Source: an uncultured Planctomycetaceae bacterium (GTDB lineage Bacteria > Planctomycetota > Planctomycetia > Planctomycetales > Planctomycetaceae). Taken from it: a stretch of DNA of 5,550 nucleotides. The stretch covers positions 1 to 5,550 of the forward strand of contig CAIXQV010000477.1 in assembly GCA_903921605.1 (NCBI GenBank), given 5' to 3'. The stretch's first letter is position 1. Each line of letters opens with the position of its first letter. The position numbers and the translations under genes were made by a program. This document shows, in pieces, positions 1-5,550 of this stretch. Below the pieces are notes generated by a model, which was given only the letters and a program-made list of their open reading frames with translations, searched no databases and was not told the DNA's origin.

Positions 1-1
1 C

Positions 2-325
2 ATGACACTGGCGTGGGACGAGCCGCTCGATCATCGCCATATTCGACTGGCGGTCTCTGAAAGATCCGTTTTACTTCCGAATTCCCCAGCCCTGTTGCTG
101 CTGTCGCGCGGCGGAACGACAAATCCCGGGAGCCCGATCCGTGGCACCCACTACGGGGCTCGTGTGATCGACGTTCGCACCGGAAAAGATCTCTACAACG
201 ACGACGACATCGGCACGACGCTGAATTTGCTATGGATGCATATCAATTCAGCCGATCAGCGAATTCAATTCAGCTTCGATAATCGCAACGTGACGCTGGA
301 CTTCAAGAAGGCGGATGAGAAGTGA
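2..325 (+). CDS. C-terminal part of an unrecognised protein (5' end outside window)
   Basis: An open frame of 107 codons runs from the left edge to TGA at 323-325. The ATG at 2-4 is simply the first codon in view, so it may well be internal and the true start is probably to the left. I do not recognise the family with confidence. The visible part has alternating short hydrophobic and polar stretches that suggest beta-strands, including 'HIRLAVSERSVLL', 'GARVIDVRTGKDLYNDDD' and a closing 'IQFSFDNRNVTLDFKK'. The 'DVRTGKDLY' type of turn is common in PQQ-like or WD40-like beta-propeller proteins of planctomycetes, so a propeller-type or other all-beta C-terminus is a guess. No membrane segment, cysteine motif or catalytic motif is visible. 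It converges on the hydrolase gene, with the intergenic palindrome starting 29 bases after its stop codon. Confidence 0.6.
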   Translation: MTLAWDEPLDHRHIRLAVSERSVLLPNSPALLLLSRGGTTNPGSPIRGTHYGARVIDVRTGKDLYNDDDIGTTLNLLWMHINSADQRIQFSFDNRNVTLDFKKADEK

Positions 326-354
326 TTCTTCTAACGACCTGTTGATTGAGTCGC

Positions 355-414
355 TTAACGGCAAGCCGCAGGCGTCGTCGCCTGATTTCGCCTACGCCTG
401 CGGCTCGCCGTTAA
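355..414. repeat. Large imperfect palindrome between convergent genes (REP-like or bidirectional terminator-like)
   Basis: The left arm (355-375) begins TTAACGGCAAGCCGCAGGCG and the right arm (394-414) is its reverse complement, so 20 of 21 positions pair around an 18-base loop. The single mismatch, A363 opposite C406, becomes a U-G wobble in RNA copied from the minus strand, so the hydrolase transcript could form an unbroken 21-bp stem. A shorter alternative hairpin exists inside it: CAGGCG (369-374), loop TCGT, CGCCTG (379-384). It lies 29 bases after the plus-strand stop and 35 bases beyond the minus-strand stop, which suits a transcript-end structure for both genes. Neither side has a T-run, so it is not a classic intrinsic terminator. 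From memory, palindromes with an 'AACGG..AGCCGCAGGCG' core recur in planctomycete genomes, so a dispersed REP-like repeat is the main alternative. Confidence 0.7.
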
Positions 415-449
415 ACAAAACAATATTCAATACGCGACTAATCAACAGC

Positions 450-1268
450 CTACGGAGTTTCCGCACCAGCCTTGGCGCGAGCGATGGTGAAGTCCACGAG
501 CTCCTGGCATCGAAAGAATCCTTCCCAGAAGTTGTGGCCCTGACCTTTGGCCACAATGACGGTGACTGCATCCTCGGCCCCATGAGCTTTGTAGGTTTCA
601 GCAAACGTGGCGGAGTTTTCCTTCAGCGGAACAACGACATCTTCATCCCCATGAATCATCAGGGCCGGCACTTTGGCTTTGGCCAGAACGGACATGCGTG
701 CGATGGGGTTATGTTTGTCGAGCTGTTGCTCCAGCTCTGCGGCAGTCATCTCATAAGCCGGTGCTGCTTTTTCCAGGCCCGGGTACGTGCGAAAATCAAA
801 CACGGGATAGATGCCGGCCAGCCCGGCAAAGCGTTCCGGATGATCACATGCCCACGAAGTCACCCACAATCCTCCACGACTTCGTCCCAACAAACAGGGC
901 TTCTTCGCCAATCCGCGTTGGGCCGTCATCTGATCATAAAAGGCGTCGAACAGCTTTCGAGCAGCCGGACTTCCATAACCTTCTCCCACATCAATTCCAG
1001 CCACAGCAACGCCGGCCGAGAGAAACTGCTGGTGCATCCACTTTTCATGCTCATCCGGATAGCCTGCCAGAGTCGGCGCATAAAACACCCACGGCTGTGG
1101 CGTCTTTCGCAGAGGCTCTTCGGGCCACAGAATAAAGGCCGGCCGCCCTTCAACACGAAACGCTTCACCTGGCAAGACGAGCTTCTTGATTTCATCAGCC
1201 TGCAACGACTGCATAAGGCCAAAGAGACACGCAACAACCAAAGCGGAAACGAGGAATTGTCGAGTCAT
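450..1268 (-). CDS. Exported alpha/beta hydrolase (prolyl oligopeptidase/dienelactone hydrolase-like)
   Basis: This 272-residue protein is a probable serine hydrolase acting outside the cytoplasm; its substrate cannot be read from sequence. Residues 1-24 form a signal peptide: a short basic start (MTR), a hydrophobic core and a likely cut after 'SLQA' before Asp25. 'VVAC' at 11-14 also fits a loose lipobox, so a lipoprotein is possible. The mature part is a single alpha/beta-hydrolase domain with the nucleophile elbow GRSRGG (Ser130), the acid in 'HGDEDVVVP' (Asp210) and the base in 'KGQGHNFW' (His245). All three catalytic positions are present and correctly spaced. 'AGIYPVFDFRTYPGLEKA' and 'HNPIARM' match a family I know from planctomycetes and verrucomicrobia without assigned substrate. 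AAGG at 1276-1279, seven bases upstream, is a reasonable ribosome binding site and supports this ATG. The gene is divergent from the rhomboid and convergent with the left-edge gene, so it is probably transcribed alone. It could be an esterase, peptidase or acyl-sugar esterase. Confidence 0.9.
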   Translation of the reverse strand: MTRQFLVSALVVACLFGLMQSLQADEIKKLVLPGEAFRVEGRPAFILWPEEPLRKTPQPWVFYAPTLAGYPDEHEKWMHQQFLSAGVAVAGIDVGEGYGSPAARKLFDAFYDQMTAQRGLAKKPCLLGRSRGGLWVTSWACDHPERFAGLAGIYPVFDFRTYPGLEKAAPAYEMTAAELEQQLDKHNPIARMSVLAKAKVPALMIHGDEDVVVPLKENSATFAETYKAHGAEDAVTVIVAKGQGHNFWEGFFRCQELVDFTIARAKAGAETP

Positions 1269-1388
1269 GAAAAAGCCTTATCGTGGAGTTCACGTGGAAG
1301 TCAGTCGGCCAGGAATGCGACTCAGGATACACGAGATGACCGTGCTCCAGGGGGCATTTAGCCTCGTTTTTCAAGGCTCGGCCCAAAG

Positions 1389-1398
1389 ACCGGCCGGT
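1389..1398. repeat. 10-bp perfect palindrome ACCGGCCGGT
   Basis: ACCGGCCGGT reads the same on both strands and does not extend further. It sits 121 bases upstream of the hydrolase start and just downstream, in the minus direction, of the TTGACT box at 1404-1409. A dimeric regulator could bind such a site, but a 10-bp GC-rich palindrome can also occur by chance. Confidence 0.25.
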
Positions 1399-1492
1399 AC
1401 ACTAGTCAACCGGATGCAGCCTCGGCTTCCGATTATCGCAGGCTGAATTCTTCGAAAATCGACTGATCCGCCCCCGGTCGGCCAGCGTTCTC

Positions 1493-1512
1493 CCACAGCC
1501 TTAACCCTGTGG
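1493..1512. repeat. Small hairpin upstream of the rhomboid gene
   Basis: CCACAG (1493-1498) and CTGTGG (1507-1512) are perfect inverted repeats around an eight-base spacer, CCTTAACC. The spacer contains the proposed -35 box (1501-1506), so a protein bound to the repeat would cover the promoter. That makes an operator a possible reading; a chance 6-bp repeat is the alternative. Confidence 0.3.
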
Positions 1513-1529
1513 ACGGTGCTCTGTACAAA
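1501..1529 (+). promoter_or_regulatory. Possible sigma70-type promoter for the rhomboid gene
   Basis: TTAACC at 1501-1506 matches four of six bases of the -35 consensus. TACAAA at 1524-1529 matches four of six of the -10 consensus, and the spacer is exactly 17 bases. Transcription would start near 1536, leaving a leader of about 43 bases before the ATG at 1579. A start there lies downstream of the earlier in-frame ATG at 1516, which agrees with the protein-based choice of 1579. The match is only moderate and planctomycete promoters are poorly defined. Confidence 0.3.
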
Positions 1530-1578
1530 TGCAGACGTCCATTCTTCAATTGTCTCCGAGTGCTGGACGGTTCGCAGA

Positions 1579-2814
1579 ATGCTCTTTCCGACAGGCACCG
1601 ACGCACCGATTTATCATTTTCCGGTCGCCACCATCGGGTTGATTGCCGCAAACGTTGTGTGCTTCTGTATCACCGGGTTTGGTTACAATCAGGGGGCTAT
1701 TGACCCCTGGATACTGCATTTTGGAAACGGACTGAATCCTGCCGAATGGATCACGTCCTCATTCGCACATGCTGGTCTGAGTCATCTGGTGGGGAACATG
1801 CTGTTTCTCTGGTGCTTTGGATTGGTCGTGGAGGGAAAAGTTGGCTGGAAGGTATTCCTGCCCATCTACTTTGGGATCGTTGCTTTCTCCGGAGCTGTTA
1901 CCGACATCGTCACTCTGCAGCATACGCAAGGAGGATGCCTTGGTGCTTCTGATGCCATCTTTGGATTGATGGCGATCTGTCTGATCTGGGCTCCGAAAAA
2001 TGAAATCCATTTCGAAGCCATGTTCATGGGATATGGCTACGGTCTGGGAATGCCACGAGCTTTCTCGTTCGATGTCACGATTCTGACGTTGTCTCTTTGG
2101 TACCTGGGAGCGAATCTTGTCAGCTTCTTGTTCTGGCCGGGAATGAGTACGTCATTCCTGCATTTGCTGGGAAGCCTGGCCGGATTTCCAATCGGCATCT
2201 TGATGCTGAAGAAAGGACTCGTCGACTGCGAGAACTGGGATCTGTTCGCCGTCATGAAGGGCACGCATGGACGTTTCGGAGAAAAGGACTGGGCACTGGG
2301 ATATCACTCCAGCGTCGGCAAAACGTACGACGACACACCGATCCCGCTCCCAATCAATGACGCGGATTCCGACACAAAGACTCGCCGGAAAGTGGATCGA
2401 TCCGCACGCCGCGCGGCTCTATCCGAAATCAACCGAATGATTGACGAGGGAGATGTCCTGACAGCGGCCGATGAACTCTTCAAACTCCGAATTGATGATC
2501 CCACGATCTGTATTGGTCAGGAGAAAACTCAACAACTGGCCAAAGGCCTGCTGAAAGCCGAAGCGTTCGATGAAGCCGAATTCTGGCTTCAGGAACTTAT
2601 TGATCGATTCCCGAACGACAGTGCCTGGGCGCGAGTTCGCATGGCTCAACTTCTGCTGATCCAGCGTCAGCAACCCCGTGCTTCTATTGCAACTCTTGAA
2701 CATCCCGATGCAGCAGATCTGCCTGAATCATTAAAGCCTTTGGCCGCGAAAATCATTTCAACGGCCAGAGCACAAATTCGCAGCGGTGTTGTGGATGCTG
2801 AAGTATCGTGGTGA
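1579..2814 (+). CDS. Rhomboid-family intramembrane serine protease with TPR-like C-terminal extension
   Basis: This 411-residue membrane protein probably cleaves other membrane proteins within or near their transmembrane segments; its substrates are unknown. Six hydrophobic segments fall near residues 15-33, 64-84, 90-112, 121-137, 167-186 and 193-211. Rhomboid signatures are clear: HAGLSHLVGN (His64, His69, Asn73, the same spacing as in GlpG), GASD with catalytic Ser124, and HLLGSLAG with catalytic His195 and the HxxGxxxG packing motif. The residue after the serine is Asp125, where glycine is usual. After the membrane core comes a charged linker (about 225-275). A helical region with TPR-like character follows (about 278-375), including 'AEFWLQELIDRFPNDSAWARVRMAQLLL'. 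I chose ATG 1579 over the in-frame ATG at 1516 because 'MLFPTGTDAPIYH' is the usual kind of N-terminus, whereas the 21 codons before it look unrelated. GGACGG (1565-1570) is a weak ribosome binding site. The gene converges on the heme protein gene with a 33-base gap. Confidence 0.93.
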   Translation: MLFPTGTDAPIYHFPVATIGLIAANVVCFCITGFGYNQGAIDPWILHFGNGLNPAEWITSSFAHAGLSHLVGNMLFLWCFGLVVEGKVGWKVFLPIYFGIVAFSGAVTDIVTLQHTQGGCLGASDAIFGLMAICLIWAPKNEIHFEAMFMGYGYGLGMPRAFSFDVTILTLSLWYLGANLVSFLFWPGMSTSFLHLLGSLAGFPIGILMLKKGLVDCENWDLFAVMKGTHGRFGEKDWALGYHSSVGKTYDDTPIPLPINDADSDTKTRRKVDRSARRAALSEINRMIDEGDVLTAADELFKLRIDDPTICIGQEKTQQLAKGLLKAEAFDEAEFWLQELIDRFPNDSAWARVRMAQLLLIQRQQPRASIATLEHPDAADLPESLKPLAAKIISTARAQIRSGVVDAEVSW

Positions 2815-2847
2815 CACCGACAGGTTTTCTCCTGAGAATCTCGACCG

Positions 2848-5550
2848 TTACTTCGCGCTCTTGCCGTGCGCTGAGCTTGGATCGGACTGCAAGGTGCTGA
2901 GGTACTCCACGAGGTCTCGAATTTCTGATCGTGTCAGATTCTTGACCAGATCCTGAGGCATCCCGGACTGCCCGTTAGCTCGCTCATCGATTTCGTCCTT
3001 AGCAACCGAGACCAGAGCACCAGTGGGAGTCATCAATTGCACAACGGAGTCATCTTCACTCTTCAGAATCCCCGAGTGAATCAGTCCATCCATCGTTACC
3101 AGGATGACGGTTTCAAATCCCTTCGCAACTTTCGCGTTGGGATCAACCATGGCTTCCAGGAGATAGTTACGATCTTTGTCCTTGCCAATGCGACTGAGAT
3201 CCGGTCCCACTTCGCCACCGCTGCCGCCTACCTTATGACAACGTCGACAAGACGCTGCGCTGCGACCAAAGAAGACCGTTCGCCCCTGTTCTGCGTTTCC
3301 GCCTTCCAGACATTCGCTCCAGTTTGCGAGCACCGTCCCGGCTTCCTGCTGACGAGATCGGAAATCAGCGACGGCCGCCTTTAACTCCGGCGTGCCGGCT
3401 TGCTCAGCCGCCAAAATCAAATCCAGCGCTGCCCCGGAGGGAAGCGACTGATTCTTCAGTCGATCAAAGGTCTCCAGCAACGCCTGTCGCGCGTCGTCTG
3501 TCTTGATGGAACCCAATAGTCGCAGAGCCGTCTGCTGCGATCGAACTGTTCCATCTGCTAACAGTTCCCTCAACTGCGGCACAGAGCCTTCAGGAGCACT
3601 TCCTACCATAATTTCAACGGCAGCCAGGCGTACGGATTCTGAAATATCCTTGAGCCCGGATTTCACGACGGCGTCGGCTTCGGGCGACAACTTGACGAGT
3701 GCTCGAAATGCCGACACACGCAGATTGTCGTCCAGATTCGTGTCGTGAAGAATTCCGACAAGCGTTGGAACGATGTCTGTGATGCCGAGTTCCGTCGCAA
3801 TTTCCACGGTCAATTTTCGCAGTTCCGGAGAACCAGACAACATACCGGGCAAATGAGGACTGACGGCCTGCTGCAAACCATCAACTTCACGATCAGGCAG
3901 CGGTCGCCATTGGCCTGTCACTGTATCCGTCTTCTGTGGCTTGTTCCAGGTGCTTAGCAACTGAGCAGCCAGCAGACGAATCTCCGGAGCCTGCTCGCCG
4001 TCCGCAGCAATCCGAGCTATCGCGTCAGCACGGTCCGCAGTACCGATTCGATAACAGGCATTCAGACTTCTGCGTAAGACGCTGTTTTCCAACCCTGGAG
4101 TTGTGATCAAATCAGCAAGCTTCGACTGACCGGCCTCCAGACCATCATCGTTGATCGCCCGAGCAGCCTCGGCAACGATTAACGGATCTGCATCCGTCAG
4201 CAATTCCGCCACAGCCGAGTCTGCCTGTCGCCTCATGGCCAGTACAACGCCGAGGCGACCAGGAGATCCCGGATACTGTGCCAGAGAGTTCAACAAGCCG
4301 GGCTGGCGCTCGCCAATCTGCATTAATCCCACGACGGCCTGATGTCTGACGACGGGATCATTGTTCAGATTTCGGTCGAGCAATTTCAAAAGCACACCAA
4401 CATCGTCTGAACCACCAATGGGCCCCAGCGTCACAGCAGCGAAGCCCGCCAGCCGCAAGTTTTCACTGCTGGTCAACTCGCGACAGATCATTGCCAGTTC
4501 AGCACGACTGTCCTTCAGCACAGAAACGCCATGTCGTGAAACGATGTCTCCAAGGATTCGCACAGCCTGAGCCTGCTGTTCTTCGGAGTAGCGATTGGAT
4601 TCATCTCCCAAAACGTGCTGCAGCAACATCACAACCCGGGTCGCCTGTTCGGCTGATCCCAGCCCCAACTGCCAACATCCCCACATCCCATGACGTGCAG
4701 ACATTTCATGAGCCGGAGTTTTCACCGCATTCATCAATTCATCTGCGGCGTTACGGCGGACCAGTTCGAACTGTGACTCCTGCCGGACGCGACGATCGAC
4801 ATGGCTGAGAAGCTCCACAAGTGTCGGCACAGAGGCTTTCGCAATTCCGCCACCCAGCCACTCAACAGACTTCGCTGCCGTGACCGCAGCGGATTCCTTG
4901 TCATGAGCAAAGCGATATAGTCGACCTTTGCCTTCTCCATTCCAGCCGTTGACCCAATCGCTGACAACCATGCTGACATCAGGAGCAAACGTTACGTCCG
5001 TTGCCAGAATCGACCACAGGAACTGATGTGAATCCGCCAGCTCAAAGGTGGCACCCTTTGGGTTCACTGTAAAGCTGCGAATACCGCTATTGCCTGCAGT
5101 CCCGCGAAAGTCAGCCATAAAAAAATGGCCCGCATATCGTTCTGGCAATCCCACTCCGGGATAATAAGTCAGCCCGGAAGGCCCATCCGCCAGATTCGCA
5201 ATCGGAGGTAACGTGGAGGCCGGTTGAACCGCTGTTGTCTCTGCATCTGCTTGATACGGATACCAAATTCGCTCGCGATTCCACGGCCCTCGATCATCGA
5301 GATACTGATAGTACATTCGCCAGCCGGTATCTCCATGCTGGACAACGTAGACCCAGCGAGCCTTATCACCGCTGTCGGAGTTGTTGTCGCCGGTAAACAG
5401 ATTCCCGTGATCATCGAACGCCAATTCCTGTGGATTCCGCAGACCGTAGGCAAAGACTTCGAGATTGCTGCCATCCATGTCACAACGAAGCACGGCTCCC
5501 GTGTCGACGCGTTTCAAACGAGTCCCTTCTTTCGTCACAACATTAAAACC
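2848..5550 (-). CDS. PVC-type propeller/HEAT/heme (CxxCH) protein, N-terminus outside window
   Basis: The frame is open from the right edge to TAA at 2848-2850, about 900 codons. GTG at 5536-5538 is internal, since 'GFNV' is encoded before it. Counting from that GTG, residues 1-212 are the C-terminal part of a sugar-dehydrogenase-like beta-propeller ('YGLRNPQELAFDDHGNLFTG', 'ADGPSGLTYYPG'), the Pirellula/Verrucomicrobium membrane-bound dehydrogenase type (TIGR02604). Residues about 230-735 are helical HEAT-like repeats such as 'LRVSAFRALVKLSPEADAVV' and 'VRLAAVEIM'. Residues about 745-885 are the Pirellula/Verrucomicrobium heme-binding domain (TIGR02603): CRRCH at 764-768 binds heme c, 'GGEVGPDLSRIG' follows, and Met860 in 'GMPQDL' is the likely distal ligand. 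Such proteins usually carry a signal peptide in the missing part and are thought to oxidise sugars or related compounds and pass electrons to the heme; substrate and partner are not known here. The reading frame is intact in the window. Confidence 0.93.
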   Translation of the reverse strand, partial: GFNVVTKEGTRLKRVDTGAVLRCDMDGSNLEVFAYGLRNPQELAFDDHGNLFTGDNNSDSGDKARWVYVVQHGDTGWRMYYQYLDDRGPWNRERIWYPYQADAETTAVQPASTLPPIANLADGPSGLTYYPGVGLPERYAGHFFMADFRGTAGNSGIRSFTVNPKGATFELADSHQFLWSILATDVTFAPDVSMVVSDWVNGWNGEGKGRLYRFAHDKESAAVTAAKSVEWLGGGIAKASVPTLVELLSHVDRRVRQESQFELVRRNAADELMNAVKTPAHEMSARHGMWGCWQLGLGSAEQATRVVMLLQHVLGDESNRYSEEQQAQAVRILGDIVSRHGVSVLKDSRAELAMICRELTSSENLRLAGFAAVTLGPIGGSDDVGVLLKLLDRNLNNDPVVRHQAVVGLMQIGERQPGLLNSLAQYPGSPGRLGVVLAMRRQADSAVAELLTDADPLIVAEAARAINDDGLEAGQSKLADLITTPGLENSVLRRSLNACYRIGTADRADAIARIAADGEQAPEIRLLAAQLLSTWNKPQKTDTVTGQWRPLPDREVDGLQQAVSPHLPGMLSGSPELRKLTVEIATELGITDIVPTLVGILHDTNLDDNLRVSAFRALVKLSPEADAVVKSGLKDISESVRLAAVEIMVGSAPEGSVPQLRELLADGTVRSQQTALRLLGSIKTDDARQALLETFDRLKNQSLPSGAALDLILAAEQAGTPELKAAVADFRSRQQEAGTVLANWSECLEGGNAEQGRTVFFGRSAASCRRCHKVGGSGGEVGPDLSRIGKDKDRNYLLEAMVDPNAKVAKGFETVILVTMDGLIHSGILKSEDDSVVQLMTPTGALVSVAKDEIDERANGQSGMPQDLVKNLTRSEIRDLVEYLSTLQSDPSSAHGKSAK
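3235..3249 (-). other. CxxCH heme c attachment motif
   Basis: The codons TGT CGA CGT TGT CAT, read on the minus strand, encode Cys-Arg-Arg-Cys-His. The two cysteines would bond heme c covalently and the histidine would be the proximal iron ligand. The candidate distal ligand, a methionine, is encoded at 2959-2961. This is the only CxxCH in the visible protein, so it is monoheme as far as the window shows. Heme attachment requires export to the periplasm. Confidence 0.92.

Larger units (their letters stand above)
1269..1578. other. Divergent intergenic region between hydrolase and rhomboid genes
   Basis: These 310 bases separate two genes that start away from each other, so the region should hold both promoters. 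On the plus strand a fair sigma70-like promoter is visible at 1501-1529. On the minus strand there is a good -35-like TTGACT (1404-1409), but no acceptable -10 box at 16-18 bases from it, so I do not call a promoter for the hydrolase. Other structures are a 10-bp palindrome at 1389-1398, a hairpin at 1493-1512, and two weak inverted repeats: AGCCT/AGGCT (1360-1364 and 1374-1378) and CAGCCT/AGGCTG (1417-1422 and 1440-1445). Short frames cross the region on both strands, but none has family-like sequence or a ribosome binding site, and I see no convincing gene in it. Confidence 0.7.

Noticed and set aside
315..1361. A long plus-strand open frame (348 codons) opposite the hydrolase gene
   Set aside because: It is antisense to a gene with a complete catalytic triad and signal peptide. 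Its translation has no recognisable domain, is rich in Ser/Arg/His as expected of a shadow frame, and crosses the intergenic palindrome.
1404..1409. TTGACT on the minus strand as a -35 box for the hydrolase gene
   Set aside because: It matches five of six consensus bases, but positions 16-18 bases further on read TTTGGG, TTGGGC and TGGGCC, none of which resembles a -10 box.
1371..1651. Two overlapping minus-strand open frames of 72-75 codons in the divergent intergenic region
   Set aside because: Both run into the rhomboid 5' end, have no clear ribosome binding site and show no family-like sequence; they are consistent with chance frames in moderately GC-rich DNA.
2815..2847. Terminator between the convergent rhomboid and heme protein genes
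   Set aside because: The only symmetry is TTCTC/GAGAA with a two-base gap, too tight for a stable hairpin, and no GC-rich stem with a T-run is present on either strand.
3037..5483. Several open frames of 60-115 codons inside the heme protein gene, on other frames and strand
   Set aside because: They overlap a continuous well-supported coding frame with clear domains and show no domain or start signal of their own.

Overview
The window looks like chromosomal DNA from a planctomycete, probably of the Pirellula/Rhodopirellula type. The main evidence is the gene on the minus strand from 2848 to the right edge. It joins a dehydrogenase-like beta-propeller, a long HEAT-repeat region and a C-terminal CxxCH heme domain, an architecture typical of Planctomycetes and Verrucomicrobia (PVC group). 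The secreted alpha/beta hydrolase and the rhomboid with the N-terminal 'GTDAPIYH' sequence also fit that group. No sequence search was possible, so the taxonomy is inferred from family recognition.

Layout, left to right: (1) 2-325, plus strand: the C-terminal end of a gene entering from the left, function not recognised. (2) 326-449: a short convergent intergenic gap holding a 21-bp imperfect inverted repeat (355-414), the most structured non-coding element in the window. (3) 450-1268, minus strand: an exported alpha/beta hydrolase with a complete Ser-Asp-His triad. (4) 1269-1578: a 310-base divergent intergenic region with a plausible sigma70-type promoter for the rhomboid, a small hairpin and a 10-bp palindrome. 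(5) 1579-2814, plus strand: a six-helix rhomboid-family intramembrane serine protease with a soluble C-terminal extension containing TPR-like helices. (6) 2815-2847: a 33-base convergent gap with no convincing terminator. (7) 2848-5550, minus strand: the propeller/HEAT/heme protein, cut off by the right edge so that its N-terminus is missing.

The genes alternate in orientation (+, -, +, -), so none of the four forms an operon with its neighbour, and the sequence gives no sign that they work in one pathway. Three of them act at or beyond the inner membrane: an exported hydrolase, a membrane protease and a probably exported heme protein. No RNA gene, CRISPR array, insertion sequence or phage gene was seen. 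I do not see a new multi-gene system. The points most worth a second look are the intergenic palindrome, the non-standard residue after the rhomboid's catalytic serine, and the rhomboid/TPR-like fusion.
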